From NCBI GenBank assembly GCA_012845835.1, contig JABAKD010000025.1, forward strand, positions 31,812,314 through 31,876,313: a stretch of DNA of 64,000 nt, given 5' to 3'. The position numbers and the translations under genes are program-made. This document shows, in pieces, positions 24,605 through 36,521 of this stretch. The stretch comes from Undaria pinnatifida. Taxonomy: Eukaryota > Sar > Phaeophyceae > Laminariales > Alariaceae. The number at the start of each line of letters is the position of its first letter. Position 1 is the stretch's first letter. The notes beneath the pieces were generated by a model. It did not search any database. It was not told where the DNA came from and saw nothing but the letters and a program-made list of their open reading frames with translations.

Positions 24605-25180
24605 TTATTATTATAAAAATTATAATACACTCCAGATGTGAGATCGAAGATTTTGTCGAAACTCATATTTGCAGCTGAGTGAGATACTCCGATCGCGCGT
24701 ATTACGGGTTGTGTGCTCTCATTAAGGATATAGGTCGGCGACTCCCCTTGCAACTACAGTGTTGTAGCTATCAGGGTCAACAGGGTGATGTTAGTCAGTC
24801 TGTGCGCGGAAACTATCAAACCCCTTTCTGAGGGGGACAAAATCTGACAGCTGTGGAAGAAAATTCATCAGTTTATCAAGTGTGAGTCCTGTAAGTCGAA
24901 TAACCGGTGAGGGGAGGGCGGAGTTTTTAAGGACGTGGGGCGACCTGGTTTTGATCAAAAAGGAGCGGGCGTGGGGGAGGGGAACGGGTGGGAGCCTAAT
25001 TTGTGCGTGGAAACTATAAATCCTTCAAGGGGATAAATCTGGCGTTTTTGGAAATAATGCACCAGTTTATCATTGGAGGGGGGGGCGGGGCCGGCGGGGC
25101 AGCTCAATCTGTGTGTGGAAACTTTACATCCTTTAAGGGAATACATGTGACGGTTTTGGAAAGAATGCACCAGTTTATCA
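24605..25180 (+). repeat. G-rich modular repeat, copy 4
   Basis: Complete left end and three TGTGCGTGGAAACTATA / GGGGATAAATCTGxCG modules, with shorter G runs than other copies. It follows directly after an (AAC)n microsatellite. Confidence 0.8.
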
Positions 25181-25199
25181 TGTACCAGGTGTATCCTAT

Positions 25200-28100
25200 T
25201 ATTAATTACTTTATGTAGTCTAGTCTACAGGTGGTGTAACTGGTACCTGGTAACCTGTACGTTGGATCCCGGTGGGTCGTGCGTAAGGACGGATGGATGC
25301 GCACGTGGTTAGGAGCCGAGCGCTGGAAAATCAGCAGAGCATACACATGCATGATGCTGTTATACGGCATCCCCGTCCTCGATATAACTAACTTTGCCGA
25401 GACAACCACCGTTCTTGCCGTGATTGTCCACGAGCACATGGCGTACGATATCTCCATCGATCTTTGAGGTAACCACTTTGATTCATACTTCGATGTATTT
25501 TGGATATCGCACAGCAACGTGAAAAAATCGCACCACGCTGTTGATTCAGAGTCTTCGTATCACCTACCGAAATAAATAGAACGGCGCCTGAATCAGGGTC
25601 TTCATAGCTTTTGACCTTCCGCGACGTCCATGTCTCGTAGGTAGAAACTGTTGGCGCGCGCAACAGTAATCAATGTTGCGGCAACCTGTGTTCATGATCG
25701 TGGTGCGTTTGTGCGCTAATCGCCAATTCTTGGGTAAAATCCCAAGGGTTAAGGTTGGGATATAAGTCCAGACAATATCGCGACCATTGCACCAGCTCAA
25801 CAGTTAGTCACGTAGTGCAAGTCAGGAACAATCCACGCCCGGTTCGGGCCACTTACAAGTCTAATATCATCCCGGAAGATGTCAACGTGCTGATGTGCCA
25901 GGTAAAAATGTACCTCTGGTACGCGTATCATACCTGCGAGTGCGGGTGACGACTTGTTGTTGTTGTTCTCGTATTAACTCGCCAAATCAAGTCCATGGTC
26001 ACAGGACAGGCTCCAGTCACTTCGGAGTGGAGGCATACTACAGGAAAAACCAAACAAAACCAAACGACTCACGACCATCCCTGATCAGCAGGCGAATTGC
26101 AACTATCACACAGTAGTAGTACATGCAGTAGAACCTTTTCAAAAGTTACGTAGACGTATAAATTCATACCGTCCGTAGAAGTGACTAATCTCATTATCAA
26201 CAGCAGATGAAGCAGTATGATCGCGATTGCTTAGAATTTAGCAGATATACGCCATACTACGACCGCTGTTCTAAATATTATCAGAATGTGCCAAACGAAG
26301 TACGTGCACACAAAAGGGGGGCCAAAGTCGATGTCCTGACCGCAATAATCCCTAGTTTCGTCGCAGAAAACAGGTGTATCGCTCGCCCTCCTAGTGTCAG
26401 TCCCACTAGGCCAAACAACCACCCCCGTTTGTTACATCATCGGCAACAAGCTCTGGGCTACATCATCATTTTTGCACCGTGCAACCTTCGGTAAGTCCGC
26501 TGGCAATCTCGACCGGTGCATGATGCACGTAGTTGCTTTGAGCGGCCGATTTTTTTTATAGCACCATCTTCTATCGATCTATCATTCTATCTATTGTCAT
26601 AGGTCTCATAGGTATCATAACGTTCGCAACAAGAAAAACGAAAGCGAATAAAGGCAGCACCAGTCGATAGCTTGGTTTATCTTGGTTTTATCTTTGTTTT
26701 ATCTTGGTTTTATCATGCGGATCCCCTGGGTGCCACAAAATATTATTTCGTCACCGCCACCTCTCGACATCCGACAAGCAACGAAACAATCATCGGGTCT
26801 CGTCCCTGAAACGTTTTCCTTTGTGGCGAGCAAGTTGCCGGGTCGATTTCATAGTGAGATTCCCCCGCCCTGTCCCAGCTAGTGACCGGCGCTGGTCAGT
26901 ATTGTTCTTGTGTGTATGGCATGTTGAGGGTTCAGCCATGAATTCTCGTCTCTCGTAAATTGATTGACTCGCCACGTCCGAGCAGATCTCATTTTGCTTC
27001 GCATGTTTTCCTGTCGCAAAACGAAAGCCACCAAAGTATACTGTACCATTCATTGTTGTGACATTCAAACGGTAGCATATAGGCACACATTGACATGCCC
27101 GCTGCAGGCTAAACAATCGAGATAGTGTTATGAGACTTAGTTTGGGCAAGTTATTTGTTAACCTTTTGCAAGTGGTCAATCGGACTATTAATAATACCCC
27201 ACTAGACCTAATTCCATAACGAGTGGCGTTGTCGGCAGAACCGATGGCCGGCCGGTAGGAACATAACGCATCATGGCGTGGAACGTCGGCTCAGCGTGCT
27301 GCTCTCGCTTCCAATCGTCATGTGAATAACGCGCGAATAGGCACAATAAATTGCTAATGCCTCAAAGGTAAAAATGCGTGCCTTCAATGTCCCTAGAAAG
27401 TCTATACCTGGTATCACACAGCAAAACCCGGGTATGTATTTAAGACAATTTCCTACAGTTACTGTAGCATAATAATGCCGTATCACCCACGTATCTTAAC
27501 ATGTTAAACTTGATGAGCACGCCAAGGCACATCTTACACACCTACTTACTGCTGTAGTTTCAGGTCGAAAGGTGTTTCGGCCACAAATGCCTACCTCGGC
27601 CAAGTCGTGCCTGTAACACGCATAGAACTGCCCGTGTACGTTTTTGTAGACGACCAACTGGGCGAACTACTTGTATCTCTTTGAAACTGCGAAGACACGC
27701 CTTGTGTCCGACACACTTCTTTTGTTGTGTTTATCATCCTATTTGTGTTCCTCGCACTATATACTATAGCGCTCGCTCCCCGTAATCATCTAGTAAATAA
27801 ATCAGATCCGGGGTTACACAGGGGGCCCTCCTCCCCCCTCGGTACCTCTTTGCGCGCCTCATTTTTATCGCGAGGAGAAATCAGCATCTTATTCCCTCGT
27901 CGACTCCCGTCGAACTCTATGATGCGACCTATTAATATGCATACCAGGTACCTATTAATATGCATAATATACCTTGGTTAGTTTGATAGCAGCAAAATGA
28001 CACACAGCTGAACGGGGTTTCCCAGCCTTCATCCCTCTCCTGTTTCTTCGCCCGTTTTCTTTCTGTCTCCCTTTCGCGTTGTCCTTGCTTGTTTCTTTGT

Positions 28101-29000
28101 GGGTAGCTACCCTCAGGGACTATTGAGGCGATTATATCGATATGGACACCACCGTCGAAGATACAGCAGTCTGTAGAGGACAGACCATGCAGCAATGCTC
28201 CCATTATCGCTATTACGAAGTATATACTTTAGACTAGACTTGTCTAGGCCCAATGTGAACCCAGTTCGGGTATAGATTATAGCCCCTAGACGCTGTCTGA
28301 ATGTTTTCATTTGCTTTGCTGGTGGTGTATTTTGCTTGCTATACACATTATTATTGTGGATCGATGTTGCAGTCGGTGTGGGGGCGACGATGACAGTGCT
28401 TGTATTGGCACCACTGTAGTCAGAGACCGTACTGGTTGTACCGTCATAGTAAGAAAAATGCGATAGATAATGTTGGTGCATATTACATTGATCAACTAGT
28501 TACCTGGTCGTGATACGGTATAGCACGGAAGACAACACCCCCCCCGTAGGTAAGACACACGCCAACATCAGCACACCCGGTGATACAGTTATTTTGGTTT
28601 GTTTTTCGACCGTCACTTGGCCACGAGGGGTAGGTTGAATACCACACCCCTTGCGATACGGCTGAAAGCAGCATCCTTAACTCGTCACACCACCTCGCGG
28701 ATACCATTCGACCATATAACACGCACCGACATGAACACGAGCATGGAGGGAACAGCTTTGCTTCATCAAAGTCGGCCGAACGAGTCTGCGGCCTCGACCC
28801 CACCGGTACCCCCTGCTCCCGCGTCGCGGACAACGACCACTTGTTACTATCCGGGATCAACCTGCTTGCATTGCCGGTGCTGGTACTACCGGTACCGCGT
28901 CTGCCACTATTCGTGTTGCTGTGCCTTAAGCCCCGTACGCCGGTGCCGGCATCAATAATATTAGTACTTTTGTGGCCAATCACGCAACATGTTGCCAACA
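25200..29000. other. No gene seen; one ~110-bp dispersed repeat
   Basis: AATCAAGTCCATGGTCACAG followed by GACAGGCTCCAGTCAC at 25980 also occurs at 24140, followed by A-rich sequence in both. Otherwise unassigned. Confidence 0.5.
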
Positions 29001-29309
29001 GTTTTATTTTCTTTTTTTCACACACATCTACTTTCCAGCTTCCGGACAAGCCGTGGCCATGGGTGTCGTCCCTTCTGCCCCCCGGTTCTTGCCTTCAACT
29101 TATATCGCGCAAAGGATTTAGCAGTCCCACTGCTCGTCGGTTTTTCACCGCGAATTGCAAACTCACCCTCTCGCGCTTTCCGCAAGTCAATTTGTGCACA
29201 AGAAAAAGTCCCCGCCAATTTATACGAGTATGCACTCGGGGGGATTCGAACTCACGCAACTGGCCTATACCAGGCTCGAGGATGGCCTGATACGCCACCG
29301 GGGCGACCC
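29001..29309 (-). mobile_element. tRNA-derived SINE, full-length copy A
   Basis: Read on the minus strand it starts GGTCGCCCCGGTGGCGTATC and holds an A-box-like TGGCGTATCAGG. About 45 bp later comes a B-box-like GAGTTCGAATCCCC, then a body shared with 52253-52550 and an A-rich tail (GTGTGTGAAAAAAAG). The two copies agree over ~300 bp with scattered differences. A-box/B-box head plus A-rich tail is the SINE layout. Confidence 0.78.
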
Positions 29310-30405
29310 AATATTGATTATGATGGGCTCGGTTACTGTCAACCGAATATATTTATGTTTTTGGTACAGCCCAGGGAATTTTTCGTCGCGCCATCGAGGG
29401 GGGCTGCCTCCCGCTCGGCCGCACCGGACGCTCCAGCTAAAATATCGAGGTCATAGTGGTGGGAATGGTCTGCGTTGTAGGACCTGCTGTCCACCAAGCT
29501 CGGTCGGAGGTGCCGGACCAGGGGCCGGCGTGCCATTCCTGCTGGGCGCCGCCTAACCGGGACGGCGTAATCTTTCCAAAGACTCTGTTTCCCGTGTGTC
29601 TTTATCGGCGCTGGGTGCCTTTGAGATGCTGCCAGGCTTGCGGCATCAGCAACCTATCTTGCACCTGCAGGGTTGATACTGTATGATAGCCCTAACCCTA
29701 TCACATTATCATACTATCATAGTATCATGCTCGCACGGGTGACTCTGTACCACACTGACGAAAGTACTTTCGACGATATTCCTGCCTCAGCTTGCTAGGG
29801 CCATTTCTTATACATTTGGATTCCGCCAGCTGTAAACGGCCCTTTTCGACTTGACTTCAGTTGGAATGGATTCTTCTGGTCCTTCTTCTTATTTTTGTCA
29901 GTCGAGAGTCGATTATATAGTTTTTGCGCTCTTCCTAGAGGCGGTTGGTGTGAGGGAGTACTGCTGTACTGCTGTATGGCAACCGAAAATCATTTGGCAG
30001 CTCTGTGCTCCGCGCGTTCTTCGCGAGCAATGCGTGCTTCGCTCGCGACGAACCTTCGTCCAAGCGGGTTGGTGGCCTTGGGCTTTGCGGAAAGCGACCG
30101 AAGCTAAGTTCGTGGCGTTGCACTCATCCGAGAGCCGCCACAGCTACAGCAGGCGTAATCGTTGTTGGCAGCATGGGATCGAGACCGCGCGCTGCTGCCG
30201 TCGTGTGATGAGCGCTGCTGGCTAGTGGGATTAGGACTGTCCCACGCTGACTTGCGGCGAGACGTAACAGCAGTGATAGCCAAGGCAGCGTCGGCGGGGT
30301 TGTATGATACTGGTGTGTGGTACCTGGTATGGGTATGTGGGCATGTGGGTGTGTGTTTTGCGATGGGTTGAAAAAACATGTGTAAACTTTTTGGACTGAG
30401 CTTGT

Positions 30406-30458
30406 CGACTGGCGGATCCAGTCGAAAAATCGAGCTTTTCGACTGGATCCGCCAGTCG
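30406..30458. repeat. Perfect 23-bp inverted repeat with 7-nt loop
   Basis: Arms CGACTGGCGGATCCAGTCGA plus AAA, and the exact complement, separated by ATCGAGC. Each arm is itself nearly palindromic around GGATCC. The motif CCCTTTTCGACT recurs at 29840 and 30492. May belong to a small element about 29790-30590, with a weak imperfect inverted repeat GGCCATTTCTTAT at both ends. Confidence 0.85.
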
Positions 30459-30599
30459 GAATTCTCAGTGGAAACAAGTTGAGTAGAAAAAGCCCTTTTC
30501 GACTGTGTAAGAAAGCCTGATTTGGGCTTCAGACGTAAACGGTTGTTTCCTACTGATAAATCCGACTTAATAAGAAATGGCCTGAGCTAACCAATTTAT

Positions 30600-31950
30600 T
30601 GAGGGTTTATACAGTTGTATCACAAAATGAAAAGAGCACGAAGGCTACGAGCACGAACGCTGCCATTTCAAAGGAACAGGGGGTCATTCGCGCGCAAAAT
30701 GACCACGACGCACAGTAAAATAATCCACAAAAATGACCCCCCTCCCTTACGTCGCTGTCATCATTCATCATCCATCATCCATTCATTATCAAGCAAGAAA
30801 GTAGGCACAAGGTGCCGAAATCTGTCTTACGATCGATTGCCGCAAGGATGCAGTTCACCTTTTGTGCGACTCGCCAAACACCTCACGGCGCTTTGCGCTT
30901 GGTGCAAGCAATACCTGCCTGGTTGGTAACCCCGACGTGCCCCGTCCCGGCATAGTAACGATGCGAGGGTCTATGGTCATATGACTACGGCCATTCACAA
31001 ACTGAACCCCCCCCCCCCTCCGCCCCCCTTAGTTCGCTTGATGCAGTGTTGTGTCCTCATTCTCATTCTCCATCGAAGTTTACCTGTTCGCATATTCGCG
31101 GGGAGTTTTCACATGACATCAACCAGCAGTCAGTAATTGATACGCTACAGAGTAACCACATCTTGGTGGAAAAGCTCTGCAGGGTGTCCGCTATATACAT
31201 AGCCAGTCGCCCCGGTGATCCTCAAATACTATTACCACTTACTAGCGTTGGTCCTTGAGCTCTATTGACACCCACCCGTGGTGAGACTTTAGACAAATTA
31301 ATTATGTTTCGAAAAGTAACAGAAAAAAAGGATCAACTGTTCTTTTTAGAGCGCCTAGCAGCGTGGGTAGGCGCAACACTACGCGAATCGACGAGGGTAA
31401 AAAATGAAATACTATTAGACTAGACTATAGCGATAAATATAAATACACGTACAGTAATGGGAAGGCCAAAGGAGGGCCCGGTCTGTGACCCCGGATCTGA
31501 TTTGCTACTGAGAGGGAGCGAGAGCGTACGATAGTATGTTCGAGGGCAAGGGTAAAAAATGGGAAGACCACAACAACAAAATGATAGCACAGATTACTCG
31601 ACTTGGAACACCGTTTGCGTACAATACGAGTACATTGTTGGTCCACTCGCCAGGTGGTGTTTGCGTCCTCCTGCGCACGGTTTGTTTCAGCAAACTAAAT
31701 AGATTATTTGTTTTTAAATGTGTGTGCTCTCATCTCCTTAAACGCGCGAAGCCTAAGTTACCCACACGTCATAATGGTCTAATTTCCCCCTCGAGCCAGA
31801 GTGATCAAAATCGATATATGATTTCCCTCCCGGCTATCATCACCCTGACCTGTGGCGTTGACGCCTATCTTCAGCCCTAACTAACTGTTCGACCCGATTG
31901 GAATTACACTCTTAAGGCCAAAGTCAGTGAGCACGCGTCTCTCATTGATA
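30600..31950. other. No gene seen
   Basis: Short frames only. One TAGACTAGAC motif near 31418. Confidence 0.5.
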
Positions 31951-31954
31951 AAAT

Positions 31955-33315
31955 AAAAAATGGAAATACACTCCAGCTGTGAGATCGAAGATTTCGTCGA
32001 AACTCATCTTTGCAAGCTGTGTGTGATGCTCCGATCGCGCGTATTACGAGTTGTGTGTCCTCATTGAGGATATAGGTCGGCGACTCCCCTTACAACTACA
32101 GTGTTGCTATCAGGGTCAACAGGGTGGTTTAAGTCCGCCTGTGCGCGGAAACTATAAAACCCGTTTCTGAGGGAGACAAAATCTGACAGCTGTGGAGGGA
32201 AATGTATCCATTTATCAAGTGAATCTTGTAAGTCGAATAACCGGTGAGGGGGGGGGCGGAGTTTTGAAGGACGTGGGGGCCTGGTTTTGATCAAAAGCGA
32301 GCGGGTTTGGAGGGGAGGGAGGGGGGGGGGGGGGGTCAATTTGTGCATGTAAGCTATAAATCCTTTCAAGGGGATAAATCTGACGGTTTTGGAAGGAAAA
32401 AAAAAAAAAATCTGGTATTTGTAGTGTATATCCGCACGATCGCCTAGACCAAACACCGCGCGTATAGCAAGCCCCTACATAAATTATTAATACGCGCGAT
32501 CGGAGTATTACACACAATGTTGTCAAGAGGAGTTTCGACCAAATCTTTGATCTCATAGCTGGAGTGTATTATAATACTATATGTGTACTAAACATCTTAA
32601 AAACCCTTCCCCCCCCCCATTTTTTTCTGTTTCCTCGCTCTCTCTTGCTCAAAGGCCCCATCTAATATAGAAATACGCCAGACGGAGTAATAAACACTTC
32701 CACGCACCGGATATCAACTCATTATCGTTTTAGAGCCGTCCATGCCTCTGCTGCAATTCCCGACCCCCCCCCCCGCCCCCTCCGCCCCCTCCTTCCCCAC
32801 CACCCGCACCATCGCCTAGACCTAGCACCAAGCGTATAACAAACCCCTATATCTATGCGACCTAGAGCCCCCCCCCCCCCCCCCCATCACCCACAAGAAA
32901 GATATATAGTTTCCACGCACAAATTGACCTGCCCCACCTGTCCCTCCCCCCCTTTTCCCCCCTCCCGCCCCCCTTTTGATCAAAATCAGGCCCCCACGTC
33001 CTTAAAAACTCCGCCCTTTCCTCACCGGTTATTCGACTTACAGGATTCACCTGATTAACTGATGCATTTTCTTCCACCGCTGTCAGATTTGGTCCCCCTC
33101 AAAGACTGGCTTTATAGTTTCCGCGCACAGACTGCCTAACATCACCCTGCTGACCCCGAAATCTACACCGTAGTTCCAAGGGGAGTCGCCGACCTATATC
33201 TTTAACGAGGACACACAACCCGTAATACGCGCGATCGGAGTACCACACACAGCTTGCAAAGATGAGTTTCGACAAAATACTCGATCTCACAGCTGGAGTG
33301 CTTTTTTTTTTTTTT
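31955..33315. repeat. G-rich modular repeats, cluster of three
   Basis: 31955-32420 plus, 32440-32580 minus (short end piece) and about 32590-33315 minus. They meet tail to tail, with A-, C- and T-homopolymer runs at the joints. All carry GGAGTCGCCGACCTATATC or its complement. Confidence 0.78.
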
Positions 33316-33474
33316 AATATTTCCAATGTGCACCGGCACGCACAAGGAGCAGAGACTAGAATTTGGAAAATGTAGAAGAATACCTGTAATATGGTGAAAA
33401 TTGATACCGCTCTGAAAAGGTTGAGATTGGGCTAGAATACCGCATGCTTTGTACCTGCCATGTATGACATGAAG

Positions 33475-33660
33475 TATTAGTATCGGTATTAGTTTCAGTA
33501 TTAGTATCAGTATTAGTATTTTGTATTAGTATTTGTATTAGTATTTGTATCAGTATCAGTATTATTGCAGGAGTGGTGTAGTGTGGTGTAGTACTGTAGT
33601 AGCATTGTCATATCGTCGGTTGAGTGGTGTCTTTTTTTTTTTTTTTTTTTTTTTCATCCT
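33475..33660. repeat. AGTATT-type simple repeat and T run
   Basis: Imperfect (TATTAG)n to about 33560, then GTGGTGTAG repeats and a T run at 33631-33654. A TTACTA repeat follows at 33745-33785. Confidence 0.88.
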
Positions 33661-33789
33661 CCGGCGGATGGGGAAAAATAAAGCTTTAGCTCACCACACT
33701 TCGTTGAGTGGTGTCGTAAGTTAATATGGTCCCCAACTTTTACTACTATTTCTATTTCTATTACTATTACTATTACTATTACTCACATT

Positions 33790-34070
33790 ACATGGTGTAT
33801 CATTTCTTAGTATTAGTATTGATAACTTAATGATGCGAGTTCGAATCCTCCCGAGTGCATAAATAATGCACGTGCTCGTGGGGGGCTTTCTGGCGTTGAT
33901 AGCTGAGTTTTCAATAGCGGAAACACGAGGGAGTGGATGATATATAGAGAAAGTTAGATGAAAATCGACGAGCATACAAAGATGAAAGGTGGGAAATGCA
34001 GGCATGTACCAGGGGGGAAGGGATGACACCTGTCACCTAGCGTCACTACGTCTCGTTGTCCAGAAGGTCG
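33790..34070 (+). mobile_element. Diverged SINE copy D
   Basis: Contains the B box with flanks (GCGAGTTCGAATCCTCCCGA), GTGCATAAATAATGCACGTG, GATGAAAATCGACGAGCA, GGGGAAGGGATGACACCTG and TTGTCCAGAAGG in the same order as copies A and B, with many differences between. The head is degraded by a neighbouring simple repeat. Confidence 0.55.
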
Positions 34071-34411
34071 CCAAGGATGGAGTCTCATATATACGATTTT
34101 TGCTGGAAATAAATGCTGGAGTTAAAAAAAATGATGACATGAAATATATTTATTCGCCACCGATGCGACTCATGAAAGTAAAAAAAACTGGTGGTGGGAA
34201 TAATATACGACGCTTTTAAATTGCCTTTTTATATAGCTCTCCCTACTTAAACGACGAACAGCGCGAACCACTTGCATGCAACTATCAAGACGCAACGTCG
34301 ACAAAATATTCGCGTGAACAAAGTTGTAAGGTCTTTTGAATACGATGCAGAATATACGCGTGAATCAGATTGTAAGTCGTTTTGGATACGATACAGATCA
34401 TCAGTGGGATA

Positions 34412-35261
34412 CAGTAGCGGCTACGGTTTAAGAGAGGGTCGGTACAAGCCAATTTCTGTCTTAAATCCGGCTTTCTCTTGTACCGTCTCGGCTACGGTAT
34501 AAGAGAATATTCTCTTATACCGTAGCCAAATCGAAAGCGCGCCAGAGAGAGACGCTCTTGTCCGAACTATATGGCGTAGGAGGTCGTAGAGTGTATCATT
34601 CAATGTCGCGTAACGCAGCAAGCGTTACCACGTCGGGCTACCTCCAAACACCGCTCATTCTCTTGGTTGGCGAGCACGTGGACCCAAGTACGTGGTGCGC
34701 TTTTGGTGGATCTGCGCGTGGAAAATAAATCATCGTCGTGTCATGCGATGCACATTTTGCACGTGGACACGCAAAGTCGGTACAGCAGTAGTGGTTTTGT
34801 TGTTGTTTTATAGGTGTGTTTCATGCTCGCACCCCTTCTAGAAGGACAACACGAGGCTACGAATGCACCAGCACTCAAGAAAGACGCACCCGTTTACACA
34901 CTGCACCCCTTCCTCCCACCGTACCCTCAACACAACACCCTCAACCTCTCATCCCATCGATTTAAACCCCCGACAAAACACGAGTCAACGAAAAAAAAAA
35001 CTTCACATTATCAAGGCATCACTCGCCCTACAAATAACACAAACCCAAGAAAATAACGCTACCCTCGCGACCTGTCAGCCTGAACACAATCTGTGTGTGA
35101 TGTGTGTGTCCTCGTGGTTTCCAAATGGTTCGATTTAAGAGAAAATCTCGGAAGCAATGGGAATTCTCTCTTAAATCGATTTTGATTGGTACAAGCCAAT
35201 TCCTCTCTCTTAAATCCGTACTTTCTCTTAAAAAAGTTATCTTAAACCGTAGCCGCTACTG
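34412..35261. mobile_element. 850-bp TIR element with TA target duplication
   Basis: Perfect 22-bp inverted termini starting CAGTAGCGGCTACGGTTTAA (34412-34433 and 35240-35261), with TA on each side (34410-34411 and 35262-35263). CAGT ends and TA duplication resemble Tc1/mariner-like non-autonomous elements. Subterminal TTAAGAGA motifs recur, and GGTACAAGCCAATT occurs near both ends in the same direction. No transposase. Contains the 38-nt palindrome at 34490-34527. Confidence 0.75.
34490..34527. repeat. 38-nt perfect palindrome
   Basis: Two 19-nt arms, GGCTACGGTATAAGAGAAT and its complement, with no spacer. The arm repeats the element's own TIR motif (GGCTACGGT), suggesting an abortive inverted duplication of the transposon end. 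Confidence 0.9.
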
Positions 35262-35499
35262 TACATGTGATAGGAAAAACCAGACGCAGCTGGGCTTGGC
35301 AAGATCGATGAACTTGAAGGGAGATCAGTTAGAAGAAATATCAATTAGTAGTAAGATAAAGAACAAGGCTACCCTTCAATTTTGACTATAAATACCCGGA
35401 ATCAGTGACTTGCGCGCCAGTGACTCTGTAGCTCACTGACAAAAAGGAGTTAAGCGATTCGCTTGTCACAGGATAGGATATATTAATAGCATACCTAGT

Positions 35500-36160
35500 A
35501 TATCAATGGAGCTAAACATCCCACTGGGATTCCGTATCGAAAAAATAAATCTGCACGATAGCCTAGACTCTATGGCCGCATGAAACACATGGAACAGGGG
35601 AGTCACTCGCCCGAGTGATCCCGAGCCAATGAAAACAAAAGCGGCACCGCAAGGCACCGAAAGGGACCTCGAAGGTGACCCCTCTATCGAGCTTTTTTAA
35701 TAATGGTGTAAATACTGTAAATACATTGTCATATCTCGCATTCATATCTGCGGGGGGTAATGGGGAGCCATCGGATCACCCCATAACAATTTAACAATAT
35801 AACACATACTTCTTGTTTCAGGCATACTTTATTCCACAGATGATGTCTGGTTGTGTGCCCCTTGATGCGGATTATACAGTTTCCTTGCGCAGAAACAAGG
35901 CTGAACGTCGTAGTCCTGTTGTTGGGACGCTGGCATTATTTTTAGCAGCTGGGAGTCACCAACCTGTATCCTTCACGAGGGTATACACACCCCGTAACAC
36001 GTGCGATCGAGGTATCATACGCAGTTTGCAAAGAAAGATGACTTTTGATCAAAATCCTTTTCGGTCGATCTCATCATCACACATCACACATCACACATCA
36101 TCATCATCACACACACCTCAAGCAAGTCAAGTGCTGGAGTGGATTATTGCATTTTGAAAT
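35500..36160 (-). repeat. G-rich modular repeat, strongly diverged
   Basis: Recognisable by GGGAGTCACCAACCTGTATC, CACACCCCGTAACACGTGCG and GATCGAGGTATCATACGCAG in the right order, with an ATCACAC microsatellite near the end. An older relative of the family. Confidence 0.5.
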
Positions 36161-36169
36161 ATATCATAA

Positions 36170-36470
36170 TAATAGGTTTGTCCCCTTCGAGAATTTATAG
36201 TTTCCGCGCACATATTGAAATGTCCCGCCCCCCGCCCCCCCCCCCCCCCCCCCCCCCCTCCCCTCCCCCTCCACTGACCTCTTTTTCATAACAAACCCCA
36301 ACCCTTTCCCCCCCCCGCCCCTCCGTCCCCCGATCCCCCCCCCCCCCTTCCGCCTAGTCTGTCCAAACGCCCCACTCACAATCAAAATCGGCCTGAGTAA
36401 TAAACCACCTATACGCAGTTGATACCACGTCATTATCTTTCTGACCATCCATGACGAAAGTTTCAATTAT

Positions 36471-36521
<51 letters not shown>

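Noticed and set aside
29690-29730. Telomere-like CCCTAACCCTA
   Set aside because: Only one and a half units; no array.
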